In this document: piece after piece, positions 50,846 to 60,894 of the stretch
How the letters are laid out: each line of letters begins with the position of its first letter
Position numbering within the stretch: position 1 is the first letter of the stretch
Assembly: GCA_963757945.1 (NCBI GenBank)
Contig: CAVWTN010000002.1
Span: 1-64,000, forward strand
Source: CAVWTN01 sp963757945
Lineage (GTDB): Bacteria > Vulcanimicrobiota > Vulcanimicrobiia > Vulcanimicrobiales > Vulcanimicrobiaceae
Direction of reading: 5' to 3'
Length of the DNA stretch: 64,000 nt
The notes under the pieces: model-generated
Database searches by the model: none
What the model was told of the DNA's origin: nothing
Seen by the model: only the letters and a program-made list of their open reading frames with translations
Position numbers and translations under genes: made by a program

Positions 50846-51894
50846 GCTTCGCGGGCGGGGTGCACGACGACGGCGGGCTCGCCTTCCAGCCGCGTCTCGA
50901 TCCAGCCGACGACCTTGGCGCCGGGCGCCGCCGCGAGCGCGTTCGGGGCGCCCGCGAGCGGCACGACGAGCGTGTAGCCGATCCCCATGTTCAGCGAGCG
51001 ATAGCGTTCCTCGTGGCCGAGCGAGCCGCGCCGCACGAGCTCCGTTTCGATCGGCGGCACGCTCCAGCGCGCTTGTTCGAAGATCGCCTTGCAATTCGCG
51101 GGCAGCGTGCGCGGGACGTTCTCGAGCAAGCCGCCGCCCGTGATGTGCGCCATCGTCTTGACGTCGGTGACGGACTGGATCGCGCGCACGGCGGCGAGAT
51201 ACGAGGGATGTTCGGCGAGCAGCGCGTCCGCGTACGTGACGTCCGGGCCCGCCGCAGCGAACGGGCGATCCCATTCTTCCGCGGGGATCAGCGCGCGCGC
51301 CAGACTGTATCCGTTGGTGTGCAGCCCGACCGCAGGGAGCCCGACGATGACGTCGCCGGGCGCGAGGGTCTCGGGATCGGGGATCTTCGCGCGGGAAACG
51401 ATGCCGACGATCGTGCCTGCGAGATCGAAGTGCGAAGGCTGATAGAGCCCCGGCATCTCGGCCGTTTCGCCGCCGAGGAGCGCCATCTCATGCGCGCGGC
51501 AGGCGCGCTGCACGCCGCCGACGATCTCGCCCGCGATGTCGGGATCGAGCTTACCGACCGCCAGGTAATCCAGGAAAAACAGCGGCGTTGCGTTGAGCAC
51601 GAGGATGTCGTTGACGCAGTGGTTCACGAGGTCGGCGCCGACCGAACCGTAGCGGCCGGTCTGCGCGGCGATCAAGATCTTCGTCCCGACGCCGTCGGTC
51701 GACCCGACGAGCACTCGCTCGGGGTCTCCAGGTAAGAGGAAAAGGCCGCTAAAACCGCCGATTCCGCCAAGTTGACTGGGATGGCGCCACGCGGCCGTTA
51801 CCGAACGATAACGGTCCACCGCGGCATTACCGGCAGCAATATCGACCCCGGCCCGTGCGTATGCGTCTAACGGGGGGTCCACACGTTGTTCCAT
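50842..51894 (-). CDS. purM: Phosphoribosylformylglycinamidine cyclo-ligase (AIR synthetase)
   Basis: Closes the imidazole ring to AIR in purine synthesis. The protein has about 350 residues from the ATG at 51894. Key segments are AYARAGVDIAAGN at the start, VGSTDGVGTKILIA, DLVNHCVNDILVLNATPLFFLDY, LLGGETAEMPG and HITGGGLLENVPR. It is coupled to the purN fusion and divergent from pepA, whose start is 34 bp away. Confidence 0.94.
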   Translation of the reverse strand: MEQRVDPPLDAYARAGVDIAAGNAAVDRYRSVTAAWRHPSQLGGIGGFSGLFLLPGDPERVLVGSTDGVGTKILIAAQTGRYGSVGADLVNHCVNDILVLNATPLFFLDYLAVGKLDPDIAGEIVGGVQRACRAHEMALLGGETAEMPGLYQPSHFDLAGTIVGIVSRAKIPDPETLAPGDVIVGLPAVGLHTNGYSLARALIPAEEWDRPFAAAGPDVTYADALLAEHPSYLAAVRAIQSVTDVKTMAHITGGGLLENVPRTLPANCKAIFEQARWSVPPIETELVRRGSLGHEERYRSLNMGIGYTLVVPLAGAPNALAAAPGAKVVGWIETRLEGEPAVVVHPAREA

Positions 51895-51928
51895 TCTGCC
51901 AGCCGTTCGTTTTCCGGAGAGGATCGTC

Positions 51929-53473
51929 ATGCAACTTAGAATCGCCTCGGGCCCCCTCGCGAGCATCGAGGCCCAAGCCTTGGTCGTGCCGGTGTGGGCC
52001 GACGGCAGCTTGGACGGGGTCGCCGAGGGGATCGACGCCGAACTCGGCGGCGCGATCGCGGAGATCCTGGCCTCGGGCGAGATCCAAGGGAAAGCGAACG
52101 AGACGGCACTCGTCCACGCGAAGGATCGGCCCTATCACCGGGTCCTCGCGGTGGGCTTGGGCGACCGGGAAAAGTTCTCGCCGCGGCTGCTCGCGCGCTA
52201 CGCGGGCACGGCGGTGCGCTTTCTCGGCAAACGCAACGTCCGCACGATCGCGTTCGCGCTGCCGCTGAAAGCGCGCGAGGACGCACGGGCGTCCGCCTCG
52301 TTCCTGCTCGAAGGCGCGCTCGGCGGAACGGTCGATACGACGATCTACCAGGGGAAGCCCGATCGCGCGATCGTGCTCGAAGAGGTCGTGCTCAGCCGCG
52401 CGTCGAGCCCGGCCGAGTTGGACGCGGACGCGCTCGAAGCGGGCGCGCGGCGCGGCACGATCGTCGGAGAAGCGGTCAACCTGGCGCGCAAACTCGCGCT
52501 GACGCCGGCGAACGACATGACGCCCACGCATTTGGCGCAGGCGGCCGAGCGGCTCGCGCACGAGCACGGGCTCGCGTATCACGCGCTCGACGAAGACCAG
52601 ATGTTTGCCAAGGGCATGGGCGCGATCCTCGGCGTCTCGGTCGGCAGCGACCAGCCGGCGCGGATGATCGTCTTGGAATATCGCGGCGATCCGGGCAGCT
52701 CCGAGAAACTCGCGCTCGTCGGCAAGGGTCTGACGTTCGATTCCGGCGGCATCTCGATCAAGCCCGCCGCCGGCATGGAAGAGATGAAATACGACATGTG
52801 CGGCGGCGCCGGCGTCATCGCGGCGCTCGGCGCGATCGCGCAGCTCAAACCCAAGCTCAACGTGATCGGCATCGTGCCGTCGAGCGAGAACTTGCCGGGG
52901 CCGCGCGCCGTCAAGCCCGGGGACATTCTGCGCGCGATGAACGGCAAGACGATCGAAGTGATCAACACGGACGCCGAGGGGCGCCTGATCCTCGCCGACG
53001 CGCTCTGTTACGCGCGGGAGCTCGGCGCGACGAAGATCGTGGACGCGGCGACGCTGACCGGTTCGATGGTCATCGCGCTCGGGCACGCGGCGACGGGGAC
53101 GATGTCCAACGACGACGCGTTCGTCGAGCGCTTCCTGGCCGCGGCGAAAGAGAGCGGCGAGCGCTACTGGCGCATGCCGCTCTACGACGAGTTCGCGCGC
53201 GAGGTCGCAAGCGAGATCGCCGACCTCCGCAACTCGACCGGACGCTGGGGCTCGGCGCTCACCGCGGGCAAGTTCCTCGAAGCGTTCGTCGACACGACGC
53301 CCTGGATCCACCTGGACATCGCGGGGACGGCGTATCTCGATTCCGAGTCGCCGTACTCAGCGAAGGGCCCGACGGGCACGCCGGTGCGCGCGTTCGTCGC
53401 GCTCGCCGAGGATCTCGCGACGGCTCCGCCCGCGGACGGTGCCGTCAAGGCGCACGCGCTTTCGGAGAACTAA
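51929..53473 (+). CDS. pepA: Cytosol (leucyl) aminopeptidase
   Basis: An M17 metallo-aminopeptidase of 514 residues with a GGAGAGGA ribosome site. The C-terminal catalytic domain has VGKGLTFDSGGISIKP, KYDMCGGAGVI, NTDAEGRLILADAL (metal and active-site signature) and an intact end. It degrades peptides in the cytoplasm; E. coli PepA also binds DNA, which cannot be judged here. Confidence 0.94.
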   Translation: MQLRIASGPLASIEAQALVVPVWADGSLDGVAEGIDAELGGAIAEILASGEIQGKANETALVHAKDRPYHRVLAVGLGDREKFSPRLLARYAGTAVRFLGKRNVRTIAFALPLKAREDARASASFLLEGALGGTVDTTIYQGKPDRAIVLEEVVLSRASSPAELDADALEAGARRGTIVGEAVNLARKLALTPANDMTPTHLAQAAERLAHEHGLAYHALDEDQMFAKGMGAILGVSVGSDQPARMIVLEYRGDPGSSEKLALVGKGLTFDSGGISIKPAAGMEEMKYDMCGGAGVIAALGAIAQLKPKLNVIGIVPSSENLPGPRAVKPGDILRAMNGKTIEVINTDAEGRLILADALCYARELGATKIVDAATLTGSMVIALGHAATGTMSNDDAFVERFLAAAKESGERYWRMPLYDEFAREVASEIADLRNSTGRWGSALTAGKFLEAFVDTTPWIHLDIAGTAYLDSESPYSAKGPTGTPVRAFVALAEDLATAPPADGAVKAHALSEN

Positions 53474-53486
53474 CGCAGGCCCTGCG

Positions 53487-54920
53487 TCAGGGCGCGGTCG
53501 CCAAGGTCGCGACCGGCCCGCGATTGTAGGTTTCGGGATATTCGCCGGTCAGACAGCCCAGACACATCTCGCCGCGTTTGCGGCCGGTCGCGGCGACGAG
53601 ACCTTCCTTGCTGAGATATCCGAGCGTGTCGGCGCCGATCCGCTCGCAGATCTCAGGGACCGTCAGATTCGCCGCGATCAGTTCGCCGTACGTCGCCATG
53701 TCGACGCCGAGATAACAGGGGTGCATGATCGGCGGCGAGGTGATGCGCACGTGCACTTCGCGCGCGCCCGCGCTGCGCAGGAGCTTGACGATGCGCGGCG
53801 TCGTCGTGCCGCGCACGATCGAATCGTCGACGACCACCACGCGCTTGCCCTTGAGGTTCTCGACGATCGGATTGAACTTCAGATCGACGCCTTGGCTGCG
53901 CATCTTTTGATCGGGGCTGATGAACGTGCGCCCGATGTAGCGGTTCTTGATCAAGCCCTCGACGTACGGGAGGCCGGATTCTCTCGCGAAGCCGATCCCG
54001 CCCGGGACGGCGGAATCCGGGATCGCCATGACGACGTCGGCATCGGCCGGATGCTCGCGCGCGAGATGGCGGCCCATCTCGACCCGGGCCATGTAGATCG
54101 AGCGATCGCTCAAGATCGAATCCGGCCGCGCGAAATAGATGTACTCGAACATACAGAGCGCGTGCGGCTTGGGATGCGCCGCGCGCTCGGAATGGAAACC
54201 CTCGACGTCGATCCAGACGATCTCGCCCGGTTCGATCTCGCGCACGTACTTCGCTCCGACCGTTGCGAGCGCGCACGATTCCGATGCGAACATGTAGCCG
54301 CCGGAAGCGAAGCGGCCGTAACAGAGCGGACGCACGCCCCACGGATCGCGGAACGCGTAAAGCGCCTTCTCCGTCGCCAGCACGATCGAATACGCACCCT
54401 CGGCGCGCTGCATCACCTGACGGATGCGCGCGGTCAACGTGGGGCCCGTCGCCTCGACGATCAGCTTCGCGAGCACTTCGGAATCGGAGGTCGCCGAAAG
54501 GACGGTCGAGGGCGAGAGCATCGCCTTGAGCTCTTCGGTGTTCGTGAGGTTGCCGTTGTGCGCGAGCGCGATCTCACCGAGCGTCGTCTGCTCGAGCAGC
54601 GGCTGCGCGTTGACGACGATCGAGGAGCCCGTCGTCGAATAGCGCGTGTGGCCCACGGCGATGTAGCCTTGCAGCTTGCTGAGGATATCCTCGTTGAAGA
54701 TGCTCGAGAGCAATCCCATCTGCCGGTGGCAGGCGATCGAGCCGCCGTCGGAGACCGCGATCCCGGCCGACTCTTGCCCGCGATGCTGAAGGGCGTAGAG
54801 GCCGAAATAAGCAACGCGGGCCACGTCGTGGCCCGGTGCGTAGATGCCGGTGACCCCGCAGGCTTCGTGCAGCGTATCCCCGCCCGGGAGGGGAGCAGCT
54901 TCGTCGAATGCGCGCGCCAT
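53487..54920 (-). CDS. purF: Amidophosphoribosyltransferase
   Basis: The committed step of purine synthesis, PRPP to phosphoribosylamine. The 477-residue precursor has a propeptide before Cys-21 of CGVTGIYAP, which becomes the N-terminal nucleophile. It has LQHRGQESAGIAVSDG, the PRPP loop VVVVDDSIVRGTT, and several Cys (ALCMFEY, HPCYLG, MCLGC) matching the iron-sulphur cluster ligands of the Bacillus-type enzyme. It is convergent with pepA. Confidence 0.95.
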   Translation of the reverse strand: MARAFDEAAPLPGGDTLHEACGVTGIYAPGHDVARVAYFGLYALQHRGQESAGIAVSDGGSIACHRQMGLLSSIFNEDILSKLQGYIAVGHTRYSTTGSSIVVNAQPLLEQTTLGEIALAHNGNLTNTEELKAMLSPSTVLSATSDSEVLAKLIVEATGPTLTARIRQVMQRAEGAYSIVLATEKALYAFRDPWGVRPLCYGRFASGGYMFASESCALATVGAKYVREIEPGEIVWIDVEGFHSERAAHPKPHALCMFEYIYFARPDSILSDRSIYMARVEMGRHLAREHPADADVVMAIPDSAVPGGIGFARESGLPYVEGLIKNRYIGRTFISPDQKMRSQGVDLKFNPIVENLKGKRVVVVDDSIVRGTTTPRIVKLLRSAGAREVHVRITSPPIMHPCYLGVDMATYGELIAANLTVPEICERIGADTLGYLSKEGLVAATGRKRGEMCLGCLTGEYPETYNRGPVATLATAP

Positions 54921-54969
54921 TAGGTCTAACCCTTCGCTCTTACCGGGCGAGCTCCCGGTATTAGGGCGC

Positions 54970-55620
54970 TCAGTCGTCCCGGCTGCGCAGGCCGAAGATC
55001 TGCAAGAGCGCCATGAAGATGTTGATCGCGTCGAGGTAGATCGAGGTCGCGAGCTCGATCGCCGTCGCTCCGTCGCCCCCCGCCCGAATCCGGCCGAAAT
55101 CGACCAGGACTAGGAGCGTGAAGACCGCGAGCGTCGCCCATGCGTACAGACCGGGGTGCAGGAAGTGCACGAAGATCGAGACGATCCCGGCGATCACGAG
55201 GCCGATCAAGAGCCCGAACGCGATTCCTGAGAGCTTGCGGAAATCGAAGCTCGTCACGGCCACGATGCCCCCGAGCACGAACATCCCAAGGCCGGTCGTC
55301 ACGGCCGCGTCGACCACGACCTCCGGGCCCGCGCCGTTGACGTAGCGCCCGATCACGGGCCCGAGGCCCACGCCTTCGCAGGCCGTGAACAGATAGAACA
55401 TCACGAGCGACAGCGCCGGGTTCGCGCGCGTCGCCGAGATCGCGATCAGGAAGCCGAAGCCCACGAGCATCGCGACCAGCGCGAGCCCGTACGGGGCGCC
55501 CTGGGTCAGGTACGCCGCGGCGGCGGTCACGAGGAACCCGGCGGCGGTAATGCCCAGCACCTGGCCTAGGAGGGCCGAGGAAGACGCGGCGCCGACGCGG
55601 GGACGGTCGAGTTGGTACAT
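54970..55620 (-). CDS. Bax inhibitor-1/YccA family membrane protein
   Basis: A 216-residue protein with seven hydrophobic segments and the family's last-loop pattern (ATSIYLDAINIFMALLQIFG, with the Asp between helices). Members act as pH-sensitive calcium leak channels or modulate membrane proteases. The ATG at 55620 follows GGGAGTG. It lies 49 bp upstream of purF in the same direction, without an obvious functional link. Confidence 0.85.
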   Translation of the reverse strand: MYQLDRPRVGAASSSALLGQVLGITAAGFLVTAAAAYLTQGAPYGLALVAMLVGFGFLIAISATRANPALSLVMFYLFTACEGVGLGPVIGRYVNGAGPEVVVDAAVTTGLGMFVLGGIVAVTSFDFRKLSGIAFGLLIGLVIAGIVSIFVHFLHPGLYAWATLAVFTLLVLVDFGRIRAGGDGATAIELATSIYLDAINIFMALLQIFGLRSRDD

Positions 55621-55844
55621 AGCACTCCCTTTGACTGCGGGGCCGGGGCGCCGGTTGCGAGGGGGCGTCACGGCTCGAAATGTGATACACGCGACGAGCG
55701 TGAGAGTTTCGGTGGTACCTCGTCTGCCGCAGGCCTGGTGCCGATAGGATGAACAGGCTTATCTCGTTTCGCCGGCTTCGGCGAGGCCGGTTCGCGGCAT
55801 AAGCGCGCGACCGGCTGCGTAACCCGGCGAACAGACAGAACTTG

Positions 55845-57788
55845 ATGGAAACATCACAGCCGCACAGCGGGGCGGTCGCCATTGCGCCCGAGCAAGAGCT
55901 CGCGCACCTGCATCTCATGCAGGCGGCGGTCGAACACGCGAGCGACTACGTCCTGATCGTCGACTGGACCGGCCCGCCGGATTCCGAGCGGATCGTATAC
56001 GTCAACGCCTCGTTCAGCCGCATCACGGGCTTCTCGCGCGAAGAGGCGCTCGGACGCAATCCCAAGACGCTGCTGTGCGGCCCGTCCACGGATCGCGCGT
56101 TCCTGCGGCGGATGCTGACGCGCGTCAACGGGGGGACGCCCGTCACGTTCGAGCTGTTGCACTATTGCAAGGGCGGCAGCACGCTGTGGCTGGAGTTGAG
56201 CATCTTCCCGCTCCCCGGCCTCAACGGCAAAGTGACGCATTCCATCACGTTCGGGCGCGACGTCGCCGAGCGAAAGCTCGCGGCCGCCGCTCTCATTCGC
56301 GCCACGGTCGCCAAGGAGCGCTACGCCGCGCTCGCGCGTGAGACCGCCGAACGTCAGCGCGCGAAAGAGCAGTTGGCGCACGTCGCGTACCACGATCCGT
56401 TGACGGGGCTGCCGAATCGAGCGCTGTTCGTCGACCGCGTCACCTCGGCGCTCGCGCGGAACGGGCAGCACCCCGAGCAGTTCGTGGCGGTCTTGTTGCT
56501 GGACTGCGACCGCTTCAAGCTCGTGAACGAAACGCTGGGGCACCTGACCGGCGACCTGCTGCTGATCGCGATCGCGCGCCGTCTGGAGAGCTGTTTGCTC
56601 CCCGGCGAAACGCTCGCGCGGATCGGCGGCGACGAGTTCACGATCCTCCTCGAGCACGCGCAAGAAGCGGCGAGCGCCGGCGACATCGCGGCGCGCCTGC
56701 TCAAGGCGTTCTCGACGCCGTTCAGTTTGGGCGAGCAGGAGGTGCACGTGACGGCCAGCATCGGCATCGCGTGGACCTCGCCGAGCTCGACCTCGGCGGA
56801 GGACCTGATGCGCGACGCCGACATCGCCATGTACCGCGCGAAAGCGCTCGGCAAGGATCGCTGCGTCGCGTTCACGCCGCAGCTGCGCGACCGAGCGTCG
56901 CGCTCGTTGCAGGTGGAGACGGCACTACGGCGCGCGATCGAGCGCCGCGAGCTGCGGCTCGCCTATCAACCGATCGTCTCGCTCGCGGACGTCCGTCTCG
57001 TCAGCTTCGAGGCACTCTCGCGCTGGAAGCATCCGGAGCTCGGCGTCGTCGAGCCCGTGGAGTTCATCAGGGTCGCTGAAGAGACCGGGCTCATCGTTGC
57101 GCTCGGCGACTGGGTCTTGAACGAAGCGTGCGCTCAGATGCGTCGCTGGCACGATTCGTTCCCGAACTGGCACGCGCTGAGCATCAGCGTCAACGTCTCG
57201 GCGAAACAACTGCAGGACGAACACTTCGTGACGGGCGTGCGGGAAACGCTCGCGCGCAGCGGGCTATCCGGCGAGCACCTGCGGATCGAGATCACGGAGA
57301 GCGTGCTGATGCACGACCCGGTCGAGGCGGCGGCGATCCTGCGCGAGTTGCGCGGCATGGGCATACGGCTCGATATGGACGATTTCGGGACCGGATACTC
57401 GTCGCTCGCCTATCTGCACCAGTTTCCGCTCGATGCGCTCAAGATCGATCGCTCGTTCGTCAGCGGCTTGGGCAGCGGAGTCGCGTACCCCGAGATCGTG
57501 CAAACGGTCATCGCGCTCGCGCGCCAACTCGGACTCCAGGTGATCGCAGAAGGCGTCGAGAGCGACGAGCAGGAGCGGCAACTGCTCGCACTCGGGTGCA
57601 CGTACGGGCAAGGCTATCATTTCGCAAGGCCCCTCGACGCGCCGGCCGCGACGCTCTATCTCGAGGCCACGCAGACGCTCGGCGGGGCGCTCGCCACCTT
57701 GCGCAGCGCACAGCCCCTCGCGATCCTGCCGGGAACCCGCCGCCCCAGGCACCCCCACGCCGGACGCCCCCTCAAGCGCAAACCCTAA
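55845..57788 (+). CDS. PAS-GGDEF-EAL c-di-GMP protein
   Basis: A soluble 647-residue signalling protein. It has PAS (about 28-145, YVNASFSRITGFSREEALG), a short coiled linker, GGDEF domain with intact RIGGDEF (near 260), and EAL domain with FEALSRW (near 387), DDFGTGYSSLAYL and KIDRSFV. Both the cyclase and phosphodiesterase motifs look complete. No membrane segment is seen, so it probably senses a cytoplasmic cue through PAS. The TTG three bases upstream is in frame but less likely than the ATG. Confidence 0.9.
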   Translation: METSQPHSGAVAIAPEQELAHLHLMQAAVEHASDYVLIVDWTGPPDSERIVYVNASFSRITGFSREEALGRNPKTLLCGPSTDRAFLRRMLTRVNGGTPVTFELLHYCKGGSTLWLELSIFPLPGLNGKVTHSITFGRDVAERKLAAAALIRATVAKERYAALARETAERQRAKEQLAHVAYHDPLTGLPNRALFVDRVTSALARNGQHPEQFVAVLLLDCDRFKLVNETLGHLTGDLLLIAIARRLESCLLPGETLARIGGDEFTILLEHAQEAASAGDIAARLLKAFSTPFSLGEQEVHVTASIGIAWTSPSSTSAEDLMRDADIAMYRAKALGKDRCVAFTPQLRDRASRSLQVETALRRAIERRELRLAYQPIVSLADVRLVSFEALSRWKHPELGVVEPVEFIRVAEETGLIVALGDWVLNEACAQMRRWHDSFPNWHALSISVNVSAKQLQDEHFVTGVRETLARSGLSGEHLRIEITESVLMHDPVEAAAILRELRGMGIRLDMDDFGTGYSSLAYLHQFPLDALKIDRSFVSGLGSGVAYPEIVQTVIALARQLGLQVIAEGVESDEQERQLLALGCTYGQGYHFARPLDAPAATLYLEATQTLGGALATLRSAQPLAILPGTRRPRHPHAGRPLKRKP

Positions 57789-57842
57789 CGCCCAACCCCA
57801 TCAGCACCGGGCCATGCCCGTGTCGCGTCGCGTCGTGTCATC

Positions 57843-57867
57843 TCACCCTTCGACAAGCTCAAGGTGA
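57843..57867. repeat. REP-like imperfect palindrome
   Basis: TCACCCTTCGACAAGC and the following CTCAAGGTGA form an imperfect inverted repeat (TCACC-CTT with AAGGTGA). Its sequence resembles short palindromic repeats seen scattered in intergenic regions of many bacteria. It lies between convergent genes. Confidence 0.4.
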
Positions 57868-57886
57868 CGAAGACGGGGCTGCTGTT

Positions 57887-59155
57887 CTAGCGGCCGGCGG
57901 CGATGTCGGTTCTGTACGAGAGTTCGCGGGCGCCGAAGCGGCGGACGAGGTTGCGCACGGCGGCGTAGGCGTGCGTGCGTGCTTCGGCGACGGTGGGGCC
58001 GAGCGCGGTCACGGTGAGCACGCGGCCGCCGCCTGCATCGACGACGCCGTCGCGTAACGTCGAGGTGCCCCAGAACGCGGCGCTGCCGTTACCGAGCGCG
58101 ACGTCGGCGGGGAGATCGCGCAGCGGCGTGCTCGAGCGCGGGTAGTCGCTCGTCGCGATCACGACGCCGACGCACGCGTCGCCGGAGAACGTGGCCGCTT
58201 CGGCGTCGAGCTTCCCGGTCGCGGCGCTGTAGAGATACTTCGCGAAATCGCCGCGGACGCGCGGCATGAGCACCTGCGTTTCGGGGTCGCCGAAGCGCAC
58301 GTTGAATTCGATCACTTTCGGGCCCGCATCGGTCCACATCAAGCCGCAGTACAGGACGCCGACGTAGCGCTCGCCCTCTTCCGCCAGGCCGCGCACGACC
58401 GGCTCCAGGACCCGCGCGCGCACGATCTCGTGCAAGTCCGCGGGAAGTCCGCTCGGGGGCGAGTACGCGCCCATGCCGCCCGTGTTCGGCCCGGTATCGC
58501 CGTCGCCGGCGCGCTTGTAATCGCAGGCGCCGGCGATCGGCACCAGCGTGCGGCCGTCGCCGATCGCGAAGACGCTGACTTCGCGGCCGGTCAGGCGCTC
58601 TTCGAGCAGAACGTCACGCCCGCCGCCGGGGATCCCGGCCGAACCGAACCACGTCTCGAGCAGCGCGAGCGCCTCGGCCGCATCATCGAGCACGACGACG
58701 CCTTTGCCCGCGGCGAGGCCGTCCGCTTTCACGACGCAGCCGCCTTGCCAAAGCGCGAGCTCCTTGCGCGCCTGCTCCAGCGAATGCACGGCGCGGGCGC
58801 GCGCGGTCGGGATCCCGTGGCGCTCCATGAAGTGCTTCGAGAAGACCTTGCTGGATTCGAGCCGCCCCACGCTGCGGTCCGGGCCGAAGACGGGGATCCC
58901 CGCCTCGCGGAAACGGTCGCCGGCGCCCGCGGCGATCGCCGTCTCCGGGCCGAGCACGACGAAATCGATCCCGGCCTGCTGCGCCCGATTCACGAGCGCC
59001 TTGCCGTCGGTCACCGGGATCGCCCAATTTTCGCCGCGCGTCGCGGTGCCAGCGTTGCCCGGCGCGGCAAACAGCGCGCTGCACGAGGGCGATTGCGCGA
59101 GCTTCCAGGAGAGCGCATCCTCACGGGCGCCGCTTCCGACCACTAAGATGTTCAT
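57887..59155 (-). CDS. purD: Phosphoribosylamine-glycine ligase
   Basis: The ATP-grasp enzyme making GAR. The 422-residue protein has MNILVVGSGAREDALSWKL at the start, VVLGPETAIAAG, VVKADGLAAGKGVVV, NTGGMGAYSP, VIEFNVRFGDPETQ and a normal C terminus. It lies 4 bp after guaA in the same direction. Confidence 0.95.
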   Translation of the reverse strand: MNILVVGSGAREDALSWKLAQSPSCSALFAAPGNAGTATRGENWAIPVTDGKALVNRAQQAGIDFVVLGPETAIAAGAGDRFREAGIPVFGPDRSVGRLESSKVFSKHFMERHGIPTARARAVHSLEQARKELALWQGGCVVKADGLAAGKGVVVLDDAAEALALLETWFGSAGIPGGGRDVLLEERLTGREVSVFAIGDGRTLVPIAGACDYKRAGDGDTGPNTGGMGAYSPPSGLPADLHEIVRARVLEPVVRGLAEEGERYVGVLYCGLMWTDAGPKVIEFNVRFGDPETQVLMPRVRGDFAKYLYSAATGKLDAEAATFSGDACVGVVIATSDYPRSSTPLRDLPADVALGNGSAAFWGTSTLRDGVVDAGGGRVLTVTALGPTVAEARTHAYAAVRNLVRRFGARELSYRTDIAAGR

Positions 59156-59159
59156 CGGC

Positions 59160-60749
59160 CTATTCCCACTCCACCGTGGCGGGCGGTTTCGAAGTGATGT
59201 CGTACGCGACGCGATTGACGCCCGGCACTTCGTTCACGATGCGCGTGCTGATCCGTTCCAGCAACTCGTGCGGCAGGCGCGCCCAGTCCGCCGTCATGCC
59301 GTCCTCGCTCGTGATCGCGCGGACGGCGACGAGGTTCGCGTAGGTGCGCCCGTCGCCCATCACGCCCACGCTCTGCACGGGCGTCAACACCGCGAAATAC
59401 TGCCAGGGCTTGGGCGAGAGCGTGGGCCCCGCGGCGTCGATCTCGCGCGTGACGATCGCATCCGCGGCGCGCACGGTCTCCAGGCGCTCGCGGTCGACGG
59501 AACCGATGATGCGCACCGCCAGGCCCGGGCCCGGGAACGGCTGGCGCTCGACGATCGCGGCCGGCAAACCGAGGACGCGCCCCACTTCGCGGACTTCGTC
59601 TTTGAACAGCGAGCGCAGCGGCTCGACGAGCTCGAGCTTCATGTGCGCCGGCAGGCCGCCGACGTTGTGGTGCGACTTGATCTTGTGTCCGGCCTTGGAT
59701 TGCGGCGTCTTCGATTCGATCACGTCGGGATAGAGCGTCCCTTGCACGAGGAAGCGCACGTCGGGAATCTTCGCGGCTTCTTCATCGAAGATCTCGATGA
59801 ATTCGTGACCGATCGTGATCCGCTTGCGTTCGGGATCTTCCAGGCCTTCGAGCGCGCGCAGGAAGCGTTCGGACGCATCGACGGCGACGACATTCAAGTG
59901 CAGCACGTCGCGGAACGCGGCGACGACGTTCTTCGCTTCGTCCTTGCGCAACAGGCCCGTATCGACGAACACGCAGGTGAGCTGTTTGCCGATCGCGCGC
60001 GAGACGAGCGTCGCGGCGACGGCGGAATCGACCCCGCCGGAGAGCGCGCAGAGCACGTTCGCATCGCCGACGCGCGCGCGGATCTCGCCGATCGCGCTCT
60101 CGACGAACGATTCCATCGCCCAGTTACCGTCGAGCTGCGCGACGTCGTGCAGGAAGCTCGCGATCAGCCGCTTGCCGTATTCGGTGTGCACGACCTCCGG
60201 GTGGAACTGCACGCCGTAGATGCGCCGCTTGGGGTCGCCGATCGCGGCGATCGCGCAGCGCTCCGTGTGGGCGAGCGCTTCGAAGCCCGGCGGCGGTTCC
60301 ACGACGCTGTCCCCGTGCGACATCCAGACGCGGCTGCGGGCCGGAACGCCCGCGAAGAACGGGCTCTCCGGGCGGTCGATCAGCAGCGTCGCCGGGCCGA
60401 ACTCGCGGTGCGCGAGCGGCACGAGCGTCCCGCCGAGGTCGCGGCTCACGAGCTGCATGCCGTAGCAGATCCCCAGGATCGGCACGCCGGAGGTCAAGAT
60501 CTGCGGATCGATGCCGGGCGCGCCCTCCTCGAGCGTGCTTTCGGGGCCGCCCGAGAGGATGATCGCGTCGGGATTGCGCTCGGCCAAGACGCTCCAGGGC
60601 GTATCGAACGGGAGCAGCTCGCTGTAGACGTGCGCTTCCCGCACCCTCCGCGCGATCAATTGGCCGAACTGCGCGCCGAAATCTAAGATGACCACGCCGC
60701 CGGTCGCCCGCCCTCCGCGAGCGTCTTGGGGATTCACGCTTACCGCCAT
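59160..60749 (-). CDS. guaA: GMP synthase (glutamine-hydrolysing)
   Basis: Converts XMP to GMP. Domains in the 529-residue protein: class I glutamine amidotransferase (20-210) with the nucleophile in LGICYGMQLVS and LSGGPES; ATP pyrophosphatase with the P-loop ALSGGVDSAVAA; and the C-terminal dimerisation domain ending in KPPATVEWE. All active-site elements are present. It forms a two-gene unit with purD. Confidence 0.96.
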   Translation of the reverse strand: MAVSVNPQDARGGRATGGVVILDFGAQFGQLIARRVREAHVYSELLPFDTPWSVLAERNPDAIILSGGPESTLEEGAPGIDPQILTSGVPILGICYGMQLVSRDLGGTLVPLAHREFGPATLLIDRPESPFFAGVPARSRVWMSHGDSVVEPPPGFEALAHTERCAIAAIGDPKRRIYGVQFHPEVVHTEYGKRLIASFLHDVAQLDGNWAMESFVESAIGEIRARVGDANVLCALSGGVDSAVAATLVSRAIGKQLTCVFVDTGLLRKDEAKNVVAAFRDVLHLNVVAVDASERFLRALEGLEDPERKRITIGHEFIEIFDEEAAKIPDVRFLVQGTLYPDVIESKTPQSKAGHKIKSHHNVGGLPAHMKLELVEPLRSLFKDEVREVGRVLGLPAAIVERQPFPGPGLAVRIIGSVDRERLETVRAADAIVTREIDAAGPTLSPKPWQYFAVLTPVQSVGVMGDGRTYANLVAVRAITSEDGMTADWARLPHELLERISTRIVNEVPGVNRVAYDITSKPPATVEWE

Positions 60750-60856
60750 GCGACGTTCTTGGCGCCGGACTTCCGATCGCCTCCGGACGGCGCCGGTTCA
60801 CAACCCCGCCTCCGTAGCCGATACGTTAAGTGTGGACGGACCCTCGAAACTCGCGA

Positions 60857-60880
60857 ACGTACCAGGCTCGCCTGGTACGT
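60857..60880. repeat. Perfect hairpin in lemA leader
   Basis: Arms ACGTACCAGG and CCTGGTACGT around CTCG, 15 bp before the lemA ATG and about 110 bp from the guaA start. With no T-run it is more likely an operator or RNA structure than a terminator. Confidence 0.6.
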
Positions 60881-60894
60881 CTTCGCAGGTTCTG

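Noticed and set aside
51994..53529. + strand frame of 511 codons in pepA
   Set aside because: Same strand but offset frame of the clear PepA coding sequence; Arg/Gly-rich nonsense.
58548..60686. + strand frame of 712 codons opposite purD and guaA
   Set aside because: Shadow of two certain genes; no motifs or ribosome site.
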